Of a stretch of 64,000 nucleotides of DNA, positions 8,437 to 16,947 are shown in pieces; positions within the stretch are counted from its first letter, which is position 1; every line of letters begins with the position of its first letter. Both the position numbers and the translations under genes were made by a program. Where the stretch lies: NCBI GenBank assembly GCA_964647255.1, contig CAZYGI010000004.1, positions 39,539-103,538 of the forward strand, written 5' to 3'. The stretch comes from CAWJEL01 sp964647255 (GTDB lineage Bacteria; Chloroflexota; Anaerolineae; CG2-30-64-16). Below the pieces are notes generated by a model that worked only from the letters and a program-made list of their open reading frames with translations, was not told where the DNA came from and ran no database searches.

Positions 8437-9384
8437 TCAGACGCTCCTCTGCTGCACCCGCGTGACGCGCAACGTGCCGGCAATGAGCAGGAGGTTGACG
8501 GCCGCGATGATCAGCGCCAGGGCGGCCGCCCGGCCGAAATCCAGCCGATCCCACCCGATCGCATACAGCAGATAGCTGAGCACCTCGGTGGCGGTGCCGG
8601 GGCCGCCCCGCGTCAGGCTGAACACCATGCCGACGCCGTTCATGCCGCTCAGCGTGAGGCTGAACAGCGCCACGACCAGCGTCGGCAGGATGAGCGGGAT
8701 AGTGATGTGGCGGATGGTCTGCCACGCGCTGGCGCCATCTATCCGACTGCTCTCGATCACCTCATGCGAGACCGTCTGCAGCGCGGCCAGCAGCAGCAGC
8801 GTGGTGAACGGCAGCGCGCGCCACGTCGCGGCCAGGATCAGATAGATCATGGCGGGCGCCGGCGGGAAGGGGAAGCTGCCGAACCACGGCCGGCCTGCAT
8901 CGGCGGTCAGGACGGACAGGCCGTGCGGCGGGAAAAGCGCCGGGTTCTGCAAAATGCCGGAGAGGAGACCATAGTCCGGCAGCACCAGCAGCCGAAACAC
9001 GATCCCCACGATGAGATCGGCGAGGACCCACGGGATGAAAAGCGCGGTGATATAGACGCCGGTCAGCTTGGGCCGGCGGTTCAGCAGCAGCGCGATGCCG
9101 AGCGCCAGGCCGAGGGTCAGCCCGGTGAAGCCGACCAGAAAAACGAGGGTGTGCCCGGCGCTCTCCCAGAACACGGCGGAGTCCAGCAGCCGCCCGAAGT
9201 TTCGCAGGCCGACGAAAACCCAGCCGGCCGGCCGCCGCTCCTGGACGCTGAGCGCGACCGTGTAGAGCGCAGGATAAACCTGGACGGCCAGCAGCACCAG
9301 CACCGTCGGCAGGATCAGCCAAAACGGAAGCAGCCTGGCTGAGCATCGCTGCGGGGAGGCGCTACTGCTGCTTGTTGAACTCAT
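8437..9384 (-). CDS. Sugar ABC transporter permease, MalF type
   Basis: Inner-membrane permease, 315 residues with about six transmembrane segments. The EAA loop is SSRIDGASAWQTIRHITIPL. The N-terminal helix FWLILPTVLVLLAVQVYPAL is typical of UgpA/MalF-like proteins. The 5' end overlaps the binding-protein gene by 23 bp, so the first eight or so codons (Ser-rich) are also read in another frame. A later start is possible but would begin inside the first helix. The partner permease follows after one base. Confidence 0.9.
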   Translation of the reverse strand: MSSTSSSSASPQRCSARLLPFWLILPTVLVLLAVQVYPALYTVALSVQERRPAGWVFVGLRNFGRLLDSAVFWESAGHTLVFLVGFTGLTLGLALGIALLLNRRPKLTGVYITALFIPWVLADLIVGIVFRLLVLPDYGLLSGILQNPALFPPHGLSVLTADAGRPWFGSFPFPPAPAMIYLILAATWRALPFTTLLLLAALQTVSHEVIESSRIDGASAWQTIRHITIPLILPTLVVALFSLTLSGMNGVGMVFSLTRGGPGTATEVLSYLLYAIGWDRLDFGRAAALALIIAAVNLLLIAGTLRVTRVQQRSV

Positions 9385-10744
9385 CCTGGGCCTGGGTGAG
9401 CGCGGCGGCGATGTCCGCGGTCGGATCCTGCTTGATCAGCTTGTACACCACAGTCATGATCGCCTTTTTGGCGGCCGCCGGGTTCTCCAACGAGCCGAAC
9501 CAGGGACGACATGCGCTGGCATTCACCGCCGCTGCGGCCTGCTGGTAGAGCGGCGTTTGGAATTGCGGAAGCGCCTGAATCCTCTTCAACACCGGGAAGC
9601 CGGCGCCGGGGCCGAGCACGTACGCGGGATTCTGTTCGGGGGCCAACAGCCAGTTGATGAAATCGTAGGCTGCGGCTGGATTTCTGGCGCCGACCGGGAT
9701 GCCGAAGCCGGGCGCGCTGATCTGACAGCCAGGCTTCTTTCCCGCGGGCGCCGCCATAGGTCGCAAAATGATGTCGCCGGCCGCAATGGCGTCGAGCATG
9801 TCCTGCTCGGTTTTCGTCTCGTACTTCTTCCCGCTGGGCGCGGTCAAGGGATTGATATAGCGGTAGCCGAACAGTCCCGTGGGGAATGCGGCCGCGGTGC
9901 TGTCCCGGAACGGCGCCTCCTCGGCAAACTGGCCGGCGAAGGCGACCTCCGGCACGTAGCCCCGCTGCACCATCTCGCGCAGCCACGCGATCGCGGCGAC
10001 GTTCTCCGGTGTGTTCAGCAGCAGCCTGCCCTTGCCGTCATCGTACGTGCCCCCGAACGAGGCAATGGTCGTCCACACCCCGCGGTGCACGCCGTCGCCG
10101 TCGTAGTCGGTCGAGCCGAAGAAGGTGAGGGCGTACAGACCTTCCTTCTTCAGCCGCTCACCCTCGGCAAGAAACTGCTCGGGCGTGATCGGGAAACCGT
10201 TGGGGAAGCGGTCCTTCCAGGCAAAGACCAGGCCGGGACGCTCGGCCATCGGGATGCAGTAGAGCTTCCCGTCCGAACCGGTGCATGTCTTGAGCGCGCT
10301 GGGGTCCATGTCCGGCCACCAACTCTGCGCCTGGGCCCACGCGGTCAGGTCTTGCAGCGTTCCGTTCTTGTGAAACTGATTAACGCTGCCGCTGTTGATC
10401 TCGACGAGATCCGGCACCTCGCCCTGGGCCTGAACGGCCGCGATGAGGGTGGCTTCAATCTTGTCCCACGGGGTGTAGCGGTTCTCCCAGGTCCACTTCC
10501 CCGCGAACGCCTGGTCGAAGAGGGGAATTGTCTTGCGCAGGTATTCGTTCCCCACACGCTCATCGCTCGCGGGGTCCTCGTTGCCCTGGTCGTATTGGAA
10601 CCAGGTGACAAAGCCCGCGGGCGCCGGAACCTGGGTCGCCTGGGCTGCGAGCGGGGAAGCAGATGGAGCCGACAGCGGGATACAGGCGCTGAGCAGCAGA
10701 GCGGTTATGGCGAGTGCTGCAAACACAGCATGACGGGCATTCAT
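9362..10744 (-). CDS. Extracellular sugar-binding lipoprotein of the ABC transporter
   Basis: Family 1 solute-binding protein (SBP_bac_1), 460 residues. A lipoprotein signal ends in LLSAC at about residue 20, so the mature protein would be lipid-anchored on the cell surface. The ATG at 10744 follows AAGGAGAG; the preceding in-frame GTG adds only one residue. Features include EFNSG-like EINSGSVNQF, the domain-crossing segment and a C-terminal Trp-rich region. It delivers its ligand to the two permeases downstream. Neighbouring amidohydrolase and hydroxyacid dehydrogenase genes suggest a sugar acid or aldonate ligand, which is only inference. Confidence 0.9.
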   Translation of the reverse strand: MNARHAVFAALAITALLLSACIPLSAPSASPLAAQATQVPAPAGFVTWFQYDQGNEDPASDERVGNEYLRKTIPLFDQAFAGKWTWENRYTPWDKIEATLIAAVQAQGEVPDLVEINSGSVNQFHKNGTLQDLTAWAQAQSWWPDMDPSALKTCTGSDGKLYCIPMAERPGLVFAWKDRFPNGFPITPEQFLAEGERLKKEGLYALTFFGSTDYDGDGVHRGVWTTIASFGGTYDDGKGRLLLNTPENVAAIAWLREMVQRGYVPEVAFAGQFAEEAPFRDSTAAAFPTGLFGYRYINPLTAPSGKKYETKTEQDMLDAIAAGDIILRPMAAPAGKKPGCQISAPGFGIPVGARNPAAAYDFINWLLAPEQNPAYVLGPGAGFPVLKRIQALPQFQTPLYQQAAAAVNASACRPWFGSLENPAAAKKAIMTVVYKLIKQDPTADIAAALTQAQDEFNKQQ

Positions 10745-10813
10745 CACGTTTCTCTCCTTCCAATGGTCGGCAGCCGAGCCTGGGTCGCTCATTCTACCAC
10801 GGGCACTCGTCGG

Positions 10814-11830
10814 TCACGCCGCCCGTCCGATCAACGCCTGGCCGCGCAGCAGGCGCAACAGATTGGCGTAATCCTCGCTTCGCCCGGCGCCGGCCGCCCC
10901 GGTCCCGGCCGCGATGTGCGGTGTCAGCACCAGGTTCGCCCCCGGCCGGCGCGCCACGGCCAGGAGCGGGCTGTCCGATGCGATCGGCTCAAAGGTGAAG
11001 GTATCAACGGCCGCACCGTAAAGCCGGCCCGGCGCACACGCTTCGGCAAGCGCCCCCTCGTCTACCACGCCGCTGCCGCCGCAACTAACGAAGATGGCGC
11101 CCGGCTTCATCCGGCTGAAGAAATCTCGGCTCAGCGATTGTTCGGTCTCCGCTGAAAAAGGCAGCAACGCACAGACGAAGTCACTCTGCGCAGCCAGCGC
11201 ATCGGCGGCCGCGAACCGGACGTCCAGCTCGAGTTCGACACTGGCCGGCAGCGGACGACGCTTGGTGTACAGAACCGTGCAGCCGAAGCCCCGGAGCCGC
11301 CGCGCCAACTCGACGCCAATCTCACCGAAGCCCAGGATGCCGACTGTGGCGCCCCACAAGCCGCGGATGTCCTGGCGGCCGGTCCAATTATAGACGAAGG
11401 CATCCTCGTCGCACCGGCTGGACGGCCGACCCTCCTCCGGTGTCGCGAGGGCGAGGTCCATCGCTTCACGCAGCCGCTTGGCGCACGCCAGCATCTGGAG
11501 CAGCATATGTTCGGCCACCCGGACGCAGCCCAACACCGGCGCGGTGCAGACCGGAATGCCCGCAGCCTGCGCGGCAGCCAGATCAATGTCGTACACCTGC
11601 GTGCCCAGGCGTTGGATCAGGCGCAGCGCTTTGCCCGCCGCGATCATCTCGGCATCAATGACGCCGGTCCGCTCGCTGATGAGGAATTCCTTGCCGGGCA
11701 GCAGGGCCAGCACCTGCTCCCGAGATGGCGAACGCACCAGGGTCAGCGCCAACTCTGCCGGCGCGGCAGCCAACGCGGCCATCTGATGGCGCTCTCCGCG
11801 CTGGGTGATGAAAAGCGTCGGGTGGCTCAT
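10814..11830 (-). CDS. D-2-hydroxyacid dehydrogenase family protein lacking the usual catalytic Arg
   Basis: An NAD-dependent 2-hydroxyacid dehydrogenase-like protein of 339 residues. The nucleotide-binding glycine motif is GILGFGEIGVELARRL (about residues 152-167). The Glu and His of the catalytic set are present in TFEP and LTPHIAAGT. Where the family normally has Arg (the NxxRGxxVD segment), this protein reads VSCGGSGVVDEGAL, so the Arg is replaced by Gly; I checked this codon by codon at 11041-11100. Activity may therefore be altered or lost. The ATG overlaps the upstream amidohydrolase stop (TGATG), so the two are translationally coupled. Confidence 0.82.
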   Translation of the reverse strand: MSHPTLFITQRGERHQMAALAAAPAELALTLVRSPSREQVLALLPGKEFLISERTGVIDAEMIAAGKALRLIQRLGTQVYDIDLAAAQAAGIPVCTAPVLGCVRVAEHMLLQMLACAKRLREAMDLALATPEEGRPSSRCDEDAFVYNWTGRQDIRGLWGATVGILGFGEIGVELARRLRGFGCTVLYTKRRPLPASVELELDVRFAAADALAAQSDFVCALLPFSAETEQSLSRDFFSRMKPGAIFVSCGGSGVVDEGALAEACAPGRLYGAAVDTFTFEPIASDSPLLAVARRPGANLVLTPHIAAGTGAAGAGRSEDYANLLRLLRGQALIGRAA

Positions 11831-13125
11831 CACGCCCCGGTCTCCGGTTCTTCGTCTAGAGGGCGGCCAGCCGCCTCGTTCAGTTCGGCCACCAGGCGCG
11901 CCAGCCCATCCGGGTTCAGCCCGCGCACCGCGGCCGCCTGGCTGATCGGCTCCCAGAACGACACCGGACGATCCTCGCACGGGATGCTGTGGCGGGCAAA
12001 GACCGCCCGCGTCTCAGGCCAGGCTTCGGCCACCGCCAGGGTGGACATGGTTGCGACGATCGCCGGCCGGCCAAAAGCATCCTGAGCGGAGGGCCGCGTC
12101 CTTCGACTGCGCTGCGCTTCGCTCAGGATGCTGCCCGGAGTCGAAGGGGCGGTCGCTAGGGCTAGCCGATCCGCATCCTTCAACTGCGTGGTGGGAACAA
12201 CACCGCCGCTCCGCTCAGGATGCTCCGCTACGGTAGTTGCATCACCCAGCCCCAACAGCCTCGCCGCGTTCCCGCCCAGGATGTCGGCCCGGACGTCCGG
12301 CGCGAGCCCCAACGCTTCGATTTCTGCGAGGAACGGCCGGAAGTCGGGTTCAGCCTGCCGTCGCGGGTAGAGCCGGAGCGGGTAATCCGACGCGTAGAGC
12401 AGCTTGCGGTGGTCAACGCAACGCAGCGCCACCGCGAAGATGTCGTGCGTCGCGTATTGCAGCGGCGAGGCCGCGGTGTCATACCACACGTTGCGCAGCG
12501 CCCGGCGCACCGCCGGCATCAACTCATAAAAAAACAGCCCGCCGCCCCAGTGCGCCAGGACAAGCTTCAGCTCAGGGTAGCGCGCTGCCAGCCGGTAGTA
12601 GTCGCGCAGCGGCGTTGCAGCCTTGCCCGGATAGAAGCCGCCGACCTCCTCGTTGCTGTGCAGGTTCAGGGGAATATCCGCCTCGATGCACGCCTCAACG
12701 AGACGCAGGAAGCCCGGATCGTCCAGCCGGTAGCCCTGCGCATAGGGGCCGAGCTCGCCCACCCCAGTCATCCCCCCGTCCAGGCAGCGCGCCAGCTCAT
12801 CGAGCGCCGCCTGGCCTGCCGTGGGCTGGAGCAGCGCAAACGCGCTCACCCGGTCGGGCCAGCGGCGGATGATCTCCAGCGCCTGGTCGTTGCGCGCCAT
12901 ACACGCCTCATGCGAGCGCCGGTACTCGCCCATCAGCACGACCCGCGCGATGCCTGCCGCGTCCATGTCCGCGATCATCCGCTCGGCGGTGGCCCATCCC
13001 TGAAGGCTCTTCCGGCCGGGGCCGGGCGCCAGCATCAGGCCCCAGAACGGCTCGGCCCGGATGAAAGCGTCCAGGTCAGCGGCCAGGGATGGCGGGGTGT
13101 AGTGGATGTGGGCATCAATCAGCAT
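11830..13125 (-). CDS. Amidohydrolase-2 family metal-dependent hydrolase with C-terminal DUF1858-like domain
   Basis: A TIM-barrel hydrolase of 431 residues. The metal-binding start MLIDAHIHYTPP contains the HxH pair, with LNLHSNEE, LVLAHWGGG and LYASDYPLR as later His/Asp ligands (about residues 185-285). A low-complexity stretch at about residues 300-350 is encoded by a palindromic repeat (12076-12224). The last 65 residues resemble DUF1858, with a pattern such as WPETRAVFARHSIPCED. The ATG at 13125 begins directly at the barrel; an upstream extension would add an unlikely 40 residues. It is the first gene of a probable operon with the dehydrogenase and transporter. The substrate is unknown. 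Confidence 0.83.
   Translation of the reverse strand: MLIDAHIHYTPPSLAADLDAFIRAEPFWGLMLAPGPGRKSLQGWATAERMIADMDAAGIARVVLMGEYRRSHEACMARNDQALEIIRRWPDRVSAFALLQPTAGQAALDELARCLDGGMTGVGELGPYAQGYRLDDPGFLRLVEACIEADIPLNLHSNEEVGGFYPGKAATPLRDYYRLAARYPELKLVLAHWGGGLFFYELMPAVRRALRNVWYDTAASPLQYATHDIFAVALRCVDHRKLLYASDYPLRLYPRRQAEPDFRPFLAEIEALGLAPDVRADILGGNAARLLGLGDATTVAEHPERSGGVVPTTQLKDADRLALATAPSTPGSILSEAQRSRRTRPSAQDAFGRPAIVATMSTLAVAEAWPETRAVFARHSIPCEDRPVSFWEPISQAAAVRGLNPDGLARLVAELNEAAGRPLDEEPETGA
12076..12224. repeat. 149-bp palindromic repeat inserted in the amidohydrolase gene
   Basis: AGCATCCTGAGCGGAG (12076-12091) and its perfect 16-bp reverse complement (12209-12224) bracket a segment that has another CGCTCAGGATGCT in its middle (12119-12132). 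Similar CTGAGCGG/CCGCTCAG motifs lie in intergenic repeats elsewhere in the window. Here the sequence is read in frame through the gene, joining the barrel to the C-terminal domain. Confidence 0.75.
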
Positions 13126-13155
13126 GGAATAAATCGTCTCGCAATTGGCCTGGTG

Positions 13156-13176
13156 GGGCGGGTCGGCAACCCGCCC
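13156..13176. repeat. Small GC-rich hairpin in the divergent spacer
   Basis: GGGCGGGT (13156-13163) and ACCCGCCC (13169-13176) form a perfect 8-bp stem with a 5-base loop. It lies between two divergent genes, so it is not placed as a terminator and is probably another short dispersed palindrome. Confidence 0.5.
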
Positions 13177-13256
13177 TGCGGTTTCGATCATAGCGCAAAG
13201 CCAGAAGGCGGTCAAGAGACATGGAAGCACGACAGCAATTCTCAATCATCCTCAGG

Positions 13257-13285
13257 TTGTGTCTTCGTTCAGGATGTGCTACAGT
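13257..13285 (+). promoter_or_regulatory. Candidate promoter for the HD-domain gene
   Basis: TTGTGT (13257-13262) and TACAGT (13280-13285) are separated by 17 bp and lie 39 bp before the GTG start at 13324. The match to sigma-70 consensus is moderate. Confidence 0.4.
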
Positions 13286-13323
13286 GGCGCCACGCAATCC
13301 CGAAACGCACGAGGCCCATCACC

Positions 13324-13932
13324 GTGACTTCGGCCCAACCCCACTTCGACGGCGCGCTGGCGTATGCCTTCGAGCGGCTGGCACAGGAACTGCCGTACGA
13401 GCTGACCTATCACAACCTGGCGCACACGCGCGATGACGTGCTGCCTGCAACGCAGCGCCTGGCCGCGCTGAGCGGGCTGCGCGGGGGAGACGTCCGCTTG
13501 CTCGAAGTCGGTGCGGCGTTCCACGACATCGGCTGGGTAGTCCAGGGCCAGGACCACGAGTTCATCGGCGCAGAAATCGCCGGCCGGACGCTGCCCGGCT
13601 TTAGGTTTGCCGCCGAGCAAATCACCACGATCCAGGGGCTGATCCTGGCGACCCGGCCGGCGCAGCGGCCGCACACCTTCCTGGAGGCGCTGCTGGCCGA
13701 CGCCGATCTGGATCAGCTCGGCCGGGAGGATGCCCCGGCGCGGGGCGCGGCGCTGCGCGCAGAGCGGGTCCACCTGGGCCAGGCCTTCACCGACGCCGAG
13801 TGGCTGGCAACCCAAATCGCCTATTACCGGCGTCACAGTTACCACACCGCCGCCGCCCGGGCCTTGCGCGGTGAGGGCAAAGAACGCAACTTGCAGACGC
13901 TCTTGGCGCAGATGGCTGCGCTGAAGGCGTGA
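13324..13932 (+). CDS. HD-domain metal-dependent phosphohydrolase-like protein
   Basis: A 202-residue single-domain HD protein. The metal ligands are visible as the His in YHNLAHT (about residue 26), the HD pair in AAFHDIGWV (about residues 75-76), HEFIGAEIA and the Asp in LLADADLDQL. Such proteins hydrolyse phosphate esters of nucleotides or similar compounds, and the substrate is not predictable here. I chose the GTG at 13324, which has ACGAGG upstream; no ATG lies near the domain start and the longer frame has no sensible beginning. galE follows 29 bp later on the same strand. Confidence 0.8.
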   Translation: MTSAQPHFDGALAYAFERLAQELPYELTYHNLAHTRDDVLPATQRLAALSGLRGGDVRLLEVGAAFHDIGWVVQGQDHEFIGAEIAGRTLPGFRFAAEQITTIQGLILATRPAQRPHTFLEALLADADLDQLGREDAPARGAALRAERVHLGQAFTDAEWLATQIAYYRRHSYHTAAARALRGEGKERNLQTLLAQMAALKA

Positions 13933-13961
13933 CCGTTTCATCCATACACAAGGAGCCAGAG

Positions 13962-14975
13962 ATGAGGATTTTGGTCACTGGTGGGGCAGGCTACATCGGC
14001 AGTCATACCGTGTTGGAGCTGCTGAATGCCGGCCATGACGTCGTCGTGGTGGACAACCTGAGCAACAGCAGCGAGGAGTCACTGCGCCGCGTGGAGGCGC
14101 TGACGGGGAAGTCGGTCACGTTCCATAAGGTGGATCTGCTGGATCACGCCGCGTTGGATGCCGTCTTCGACGCTGCGCCGGTGGCTGCGGTGATCCACTT
14201 TGCCGGTCTGAAGGCGGTGGGCGAATCGGTGGCGATGCCGCTGCGCTATTACCACAACAACGTCACGGGCACGCTGAACCTGTGCGACGTGATGCAGCGC
14301 CGCGGGGTGAAGACGCTGGTCTTCAGCTCATCTTCCACGGTCTACGGCGCCAACGGCGTCATGCCGCTCGTGGAAGATGCACCGCTGGGTGCAATCAACC
14401 CCTACGGCCGCACCAAACTGATGATCGAGGAGATCCTGCGCGACCTGCACGTGGCCGACCCGAGCTGGGACATTGCTCTGCTGCGCTATTTCAACCCGGT
14501 GGGCGCGCATGCCAGCGGCCAGATCGGCGAGGACCCGAACGGCATCCCGAATAACTTGATGCCGTACATCGCCCAGGTGGCGGTGGGCAAGCGGCCGTTC
14601 CTGCGCGTGTGGGGCAACGACTATCCGACGCCCGACGGCACCGGCATCCGCGATTATATCCACGTGGTGGACCTGGCGTTGGGACATTTGCGGGCGCTGG
14701 AGAGGTTGAGCCAGCATCCCGGCGTGGTGGCCTACAACCTCGGCACCGGCCGCGGCTACAGCGTGCTGGAGGTTCACGCAGCCTTCGAGCGCGCCTGCGG
14801 CCACGAGATCCCCTACCGCATCCTGGAGCGCCGGCCCGGCGATGCGCCGGTGAGCTATGCCGATCCGACAAAGGCGCAACGGGAGCTGGGCTGGGCCGCG
14901 ACGCGCGATATTGACGACATGTGCGCCGACGCCTGGCGCTGGCAATCGCAGAACCCGCAGGGCTACGGACGCTAG
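13962..14975 (+). CDS. galE: UDP-glucose 4-epimerase
   Basis: Interconverts UDP-glucose and UDP-galactose. At 337 residues it is full length. The NAD-binding motif GGAGYIGSH begins at residue 7, the catalytic Ser is in FSSSSTVYG, and the YxxxK pair is in YGRTK. Also present are VIHFAGLKAVGES, the ALLRYFNPVGAH stretch and DYIHVVDLA, all diagnostic of GalE. AAGGAG precedes the ATG at 13962. A strong hairpin at 14988-15034 ends the unit. Confidence 0.95.
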   Translation: MRILVTGGAGYIGSHTVLELLNAGHDVVVVDNLSNSSEESLRRVEALTGKSVTFHKVDLLDHAALDAVFDAAPVAAVIHFAGLKAVGESVAMPLRYYHNNVTGTLNLCDVMQRRGVKTLVFSSSSTVYGANGVMPLVEDAPLGAINPYGRTKLMIEEILRDLHVADPSWDIALLRYFNPVGAHASGQIGEDPNGIPNNLMPYIAQVAVGKRPFLRVWGNDYPTPDGTGIRDYIHVVDLALGHLRALERLSQHPGVVAYNLGTGRGYSVLEVHAAFERACGHEIPYRILERRPGDAPVSYADPTKAQRELGWAATRDIDDMCADAWRWQSQNPQGYGR

Positions 14976-14987
14976 GCCTCCCCCCAA

Positions 14988-15034
14988 CCCGCTCTCCTGA
15001 CCACCCGAACCGCGGCGGTGGGCAGGAGAGCGGG
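14988..15034. terminator. Bidirectional hairpin between galE and the glucosidase gene
   Basis: CCCGCTCTCCTG (14988-14999) and CAGGAGAGCGGG (15023-15034) form a perfect 12-bp stem between two convergent genes. There is no strong T-run, so its efficiency is uncertain. Confidence 0.65.
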
Positions 15035-15078
15035 CGGCAGACGGTTGGCGCCGGCGCGGTTTCAGGCTCCCGAAACGG

Positions 15079-16767
15079 TTATCGCAGCCGGTAGACGCAG
15101 GCCTCGTAGGGCCGCAGGGGCAGCCGGCGGAGGTCGTCGGCCGGCTTGGCCGCGTAGTTGCCGATGACCCATTCCGCCGCGGTGCAAGATAGGCCGGCGG
15201 GCAGCTCGAAAACCGGCGTCTCCGCACTGAAATTGCAGATCACCAGCAGCCGGTCGTCGCCCAGCGTCCGGGTGAAGGCATAAATCTGCGGGTGATCGGC
15301 CAGGATCAAGTCGTAGGCGCCGTAGACGATGACCGGATTCTCCCGCCGCAGCCGGATCAACTTCTGATAGTAGTAAAAGATGGAGTCCGGATCGGCAAGC
15401 GCCTGTTTGACGTTGATCGTCCGGTAGTTCGGGTTGACCTTGATCCACGACTCGCCCGCGGTGAAGCCCGCCTGCGGGCCGTCGTCCCACTGCATCGGCG
15501 TCCGGGCGTTGTCGCGGCTCTGGGCATGGACGATCGTCAGCGCGGACTGCGGATCAATCCACCCTGCCCCTACGGCCTCCCGATACCGATTCAGCGTTTG
15601 GATGTCCCGGTAATCGTCAATGGATTCGAACGCGACATTCGTCATGCCGATCTCTTCGCCCTGGTAGACGTACGGCGTCCCCTGCTGCAGGTGCAGGAAG
15701 GTCGCGAGCATCTTGGCCGACTCGACGCGGTAACGGCCATCGTCGCCGAAGCGCGAGACCGACCGCGGGTGGTCGTGGTTGCTGAGGTAAAGGCTGTTCC
15801 AGCCCCGGCCTTCCAACCCCTTCTGCCAGCGCGTCATCACCTGCTTCAGATCATGCAGATTCCACGTCTTGCCCCAGCCTGAAGCCGCCCCGGCCTCGTC
15901 CCGGTCCAGGTGCATGTGCTCGAACTGGAAGACCATGCTCAGCACGCCGGTCTCCTCGGCCGTCAGCTCGCTTGCCTGCTCCGGCGACGTCCCCGGCGTC
16001 TCCCCCACGGTCAGGAGGCTGCGGCCGGCCAGCGCCTGCTGCTTCATCTCCCGCAAGAACTCCAGGAGCCGCGGGCCGTGGAGGAAGTAGCGGCCGCCGT
16101 AGACGTAGCGCTCACCGCCCGCGACCGGCGCATCCGGCAGCCTCGGCGCCTTGGAGATCATGTTGATCACGTCCATGCGGAAGCCGTCAATGCCCTTGTC
16201 GAGCCACCAACGCATCATCTTGAAAACTTCCGCCCGCACTGCGGGATTCTCCCAGTTCAGATCGGGCTGCTTTTTCGAGAAGAGGTGCAGGTAGTACTCG
16301 CCCGTCGCCTCGTCGTACTGCCAGGCCGAGCCGCTGAAGTGCGACGCCCAGTTGTTCGGCTCGCGGCCGTCTTTGCCGGGCCGCCAGATGTAGTAGTCGC
16401 GGTAGGGGTTGTCCTTCGCCTTGCGCGCCTCGACAAACCAGGGATGCTCGTCGGAGGTATGGTTGACCACCAGGTCCATCACCAGCTTGATGCCGCGCCG
16501 GTGCAGCCCGGCCAGCAGCTCCTCCCAGTCGGCCAGCGTGCCGAACTCATCCATGATGTCCTGATAGTCGCTGATGTCATAGCCGTTATCGTCGTTGGGC
16601 GACTTGTAGACCGGTGACAGCCAGACGACGTCAACGCCGAGCGCCTTGAGATAATCCAACTTGCCGATGATCCCGCGCAGATCACCGATGCCGTCGCCGT
16701 TGCTGTCGCAGAAGCTGCGCGGATAGATCTGATAGACGACGCTTTCCTTCCACCAGGGTTGATTCAT
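15079..16767 (-). CDS. GH13 alpha-glucosidase (oligo-1,6-glucosidase type)
   Basis: Hydrolyses alpha-glucosidic bonds of short oligosaccharides or trehalose-like sugars. The 562-residue length is normal for the family. GH13 motifs in order are DLVVNHTSDEHPWF, GFRMDVINMISK (nucleophile Asp), LLTVGETPG (acid/base Glu) and LSNHDHPRSVSRFG (transition-state Asp). The end has a beta-domain without a signal peptide, so it is cytoplasmic. AGGAGG precedes the ATG. It would act on sugars taken up by transporters such as the one at 7476-10744; I see no sign of co-transcription. Confidence 0.93.
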   Translation of the reverse strand: MNQPWWKESVVYQIYPRSFCDSNGDGIGDLRGIIGKLDYLKALGVDVVWLSPVYKSPNDDNGYDISDYQDIMDEFGTLADWEELLAGLHRRGIKLVMDLVVNHTSDEHPWFVEARKAKDNPYRDYYIWRPGKDGREPNNWASHFSGSAWQYDEATGEYYLHLFSKKQPDLNWENPAVRAEVFKMMRWWLDKGIDGFRMDVINMISKAPRLPDAPVAGGERYVYGGRYFLHGPRLLEFLREMKQQALAGRSLLTVGETPGTSPEQASELTAEETGVLSMVFQFEHMHLDRDEAGAASGWGKTWNLHDLKQVMTRWQKGLEGRGWNSLYLSNHDHPRSVSRFGDDGRYRVESAKMLATFLHLQQGTPYVYQGEEIGMTNVAFESIDDYRDIQTLNRYREAVGAGWIDPQSALTIVHAQSRDNARTPMQWDDGPQAGFTAGESWIKVNPNYRTINVKQALADPDSIFYYYQKLIRLRRENPVIVYGAYDLILADHPQIYAFTRTLGDDRLLVICNFSAETPVFELPAGLSCTAAEWVIGNYAAKPADDLRRLPLRPYEACVYRLR

Positions 16768-16854
16768 TGTGACGTCCTCCTGATTTTCAACCTGAGCAGG
16801 TCAACAGGACAACACCGATGACAACTCAACGCCAGCGAAGGGTCGCGTTTCGGA

Positions 16855-16921
16855 CGCGAGATTCTTCGCTGAAACCCCGCCGTCACGAGAGTTGAGCTGG
16901 CCACCCGCTCAGAATGACAGA
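16855..16921 (+). repeat. Palindromic dispersed repeat, family A
   Basis: This copy begins GCGAGATTCTTCGCTG and ends CCGCTCAGAATGACAG. It matches copies at 18692, 20043 (inverted), 32661 (inverted), 32935 and 49952 in this window. It occupies the gap between the glucosidase and nitroreductase genes. Confidence 0.75.
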
Positions 16922-16947
16922 TTGACGGTTTTTGCGATACTGTAAAC

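Noticed and set aside
12220..13323. Long upstream extension of the HD-domain frame
   Set aside because: It is antisense to the amidohydrolase, lacks a domain, and a good GTG start with upstream signals exists at 13324.
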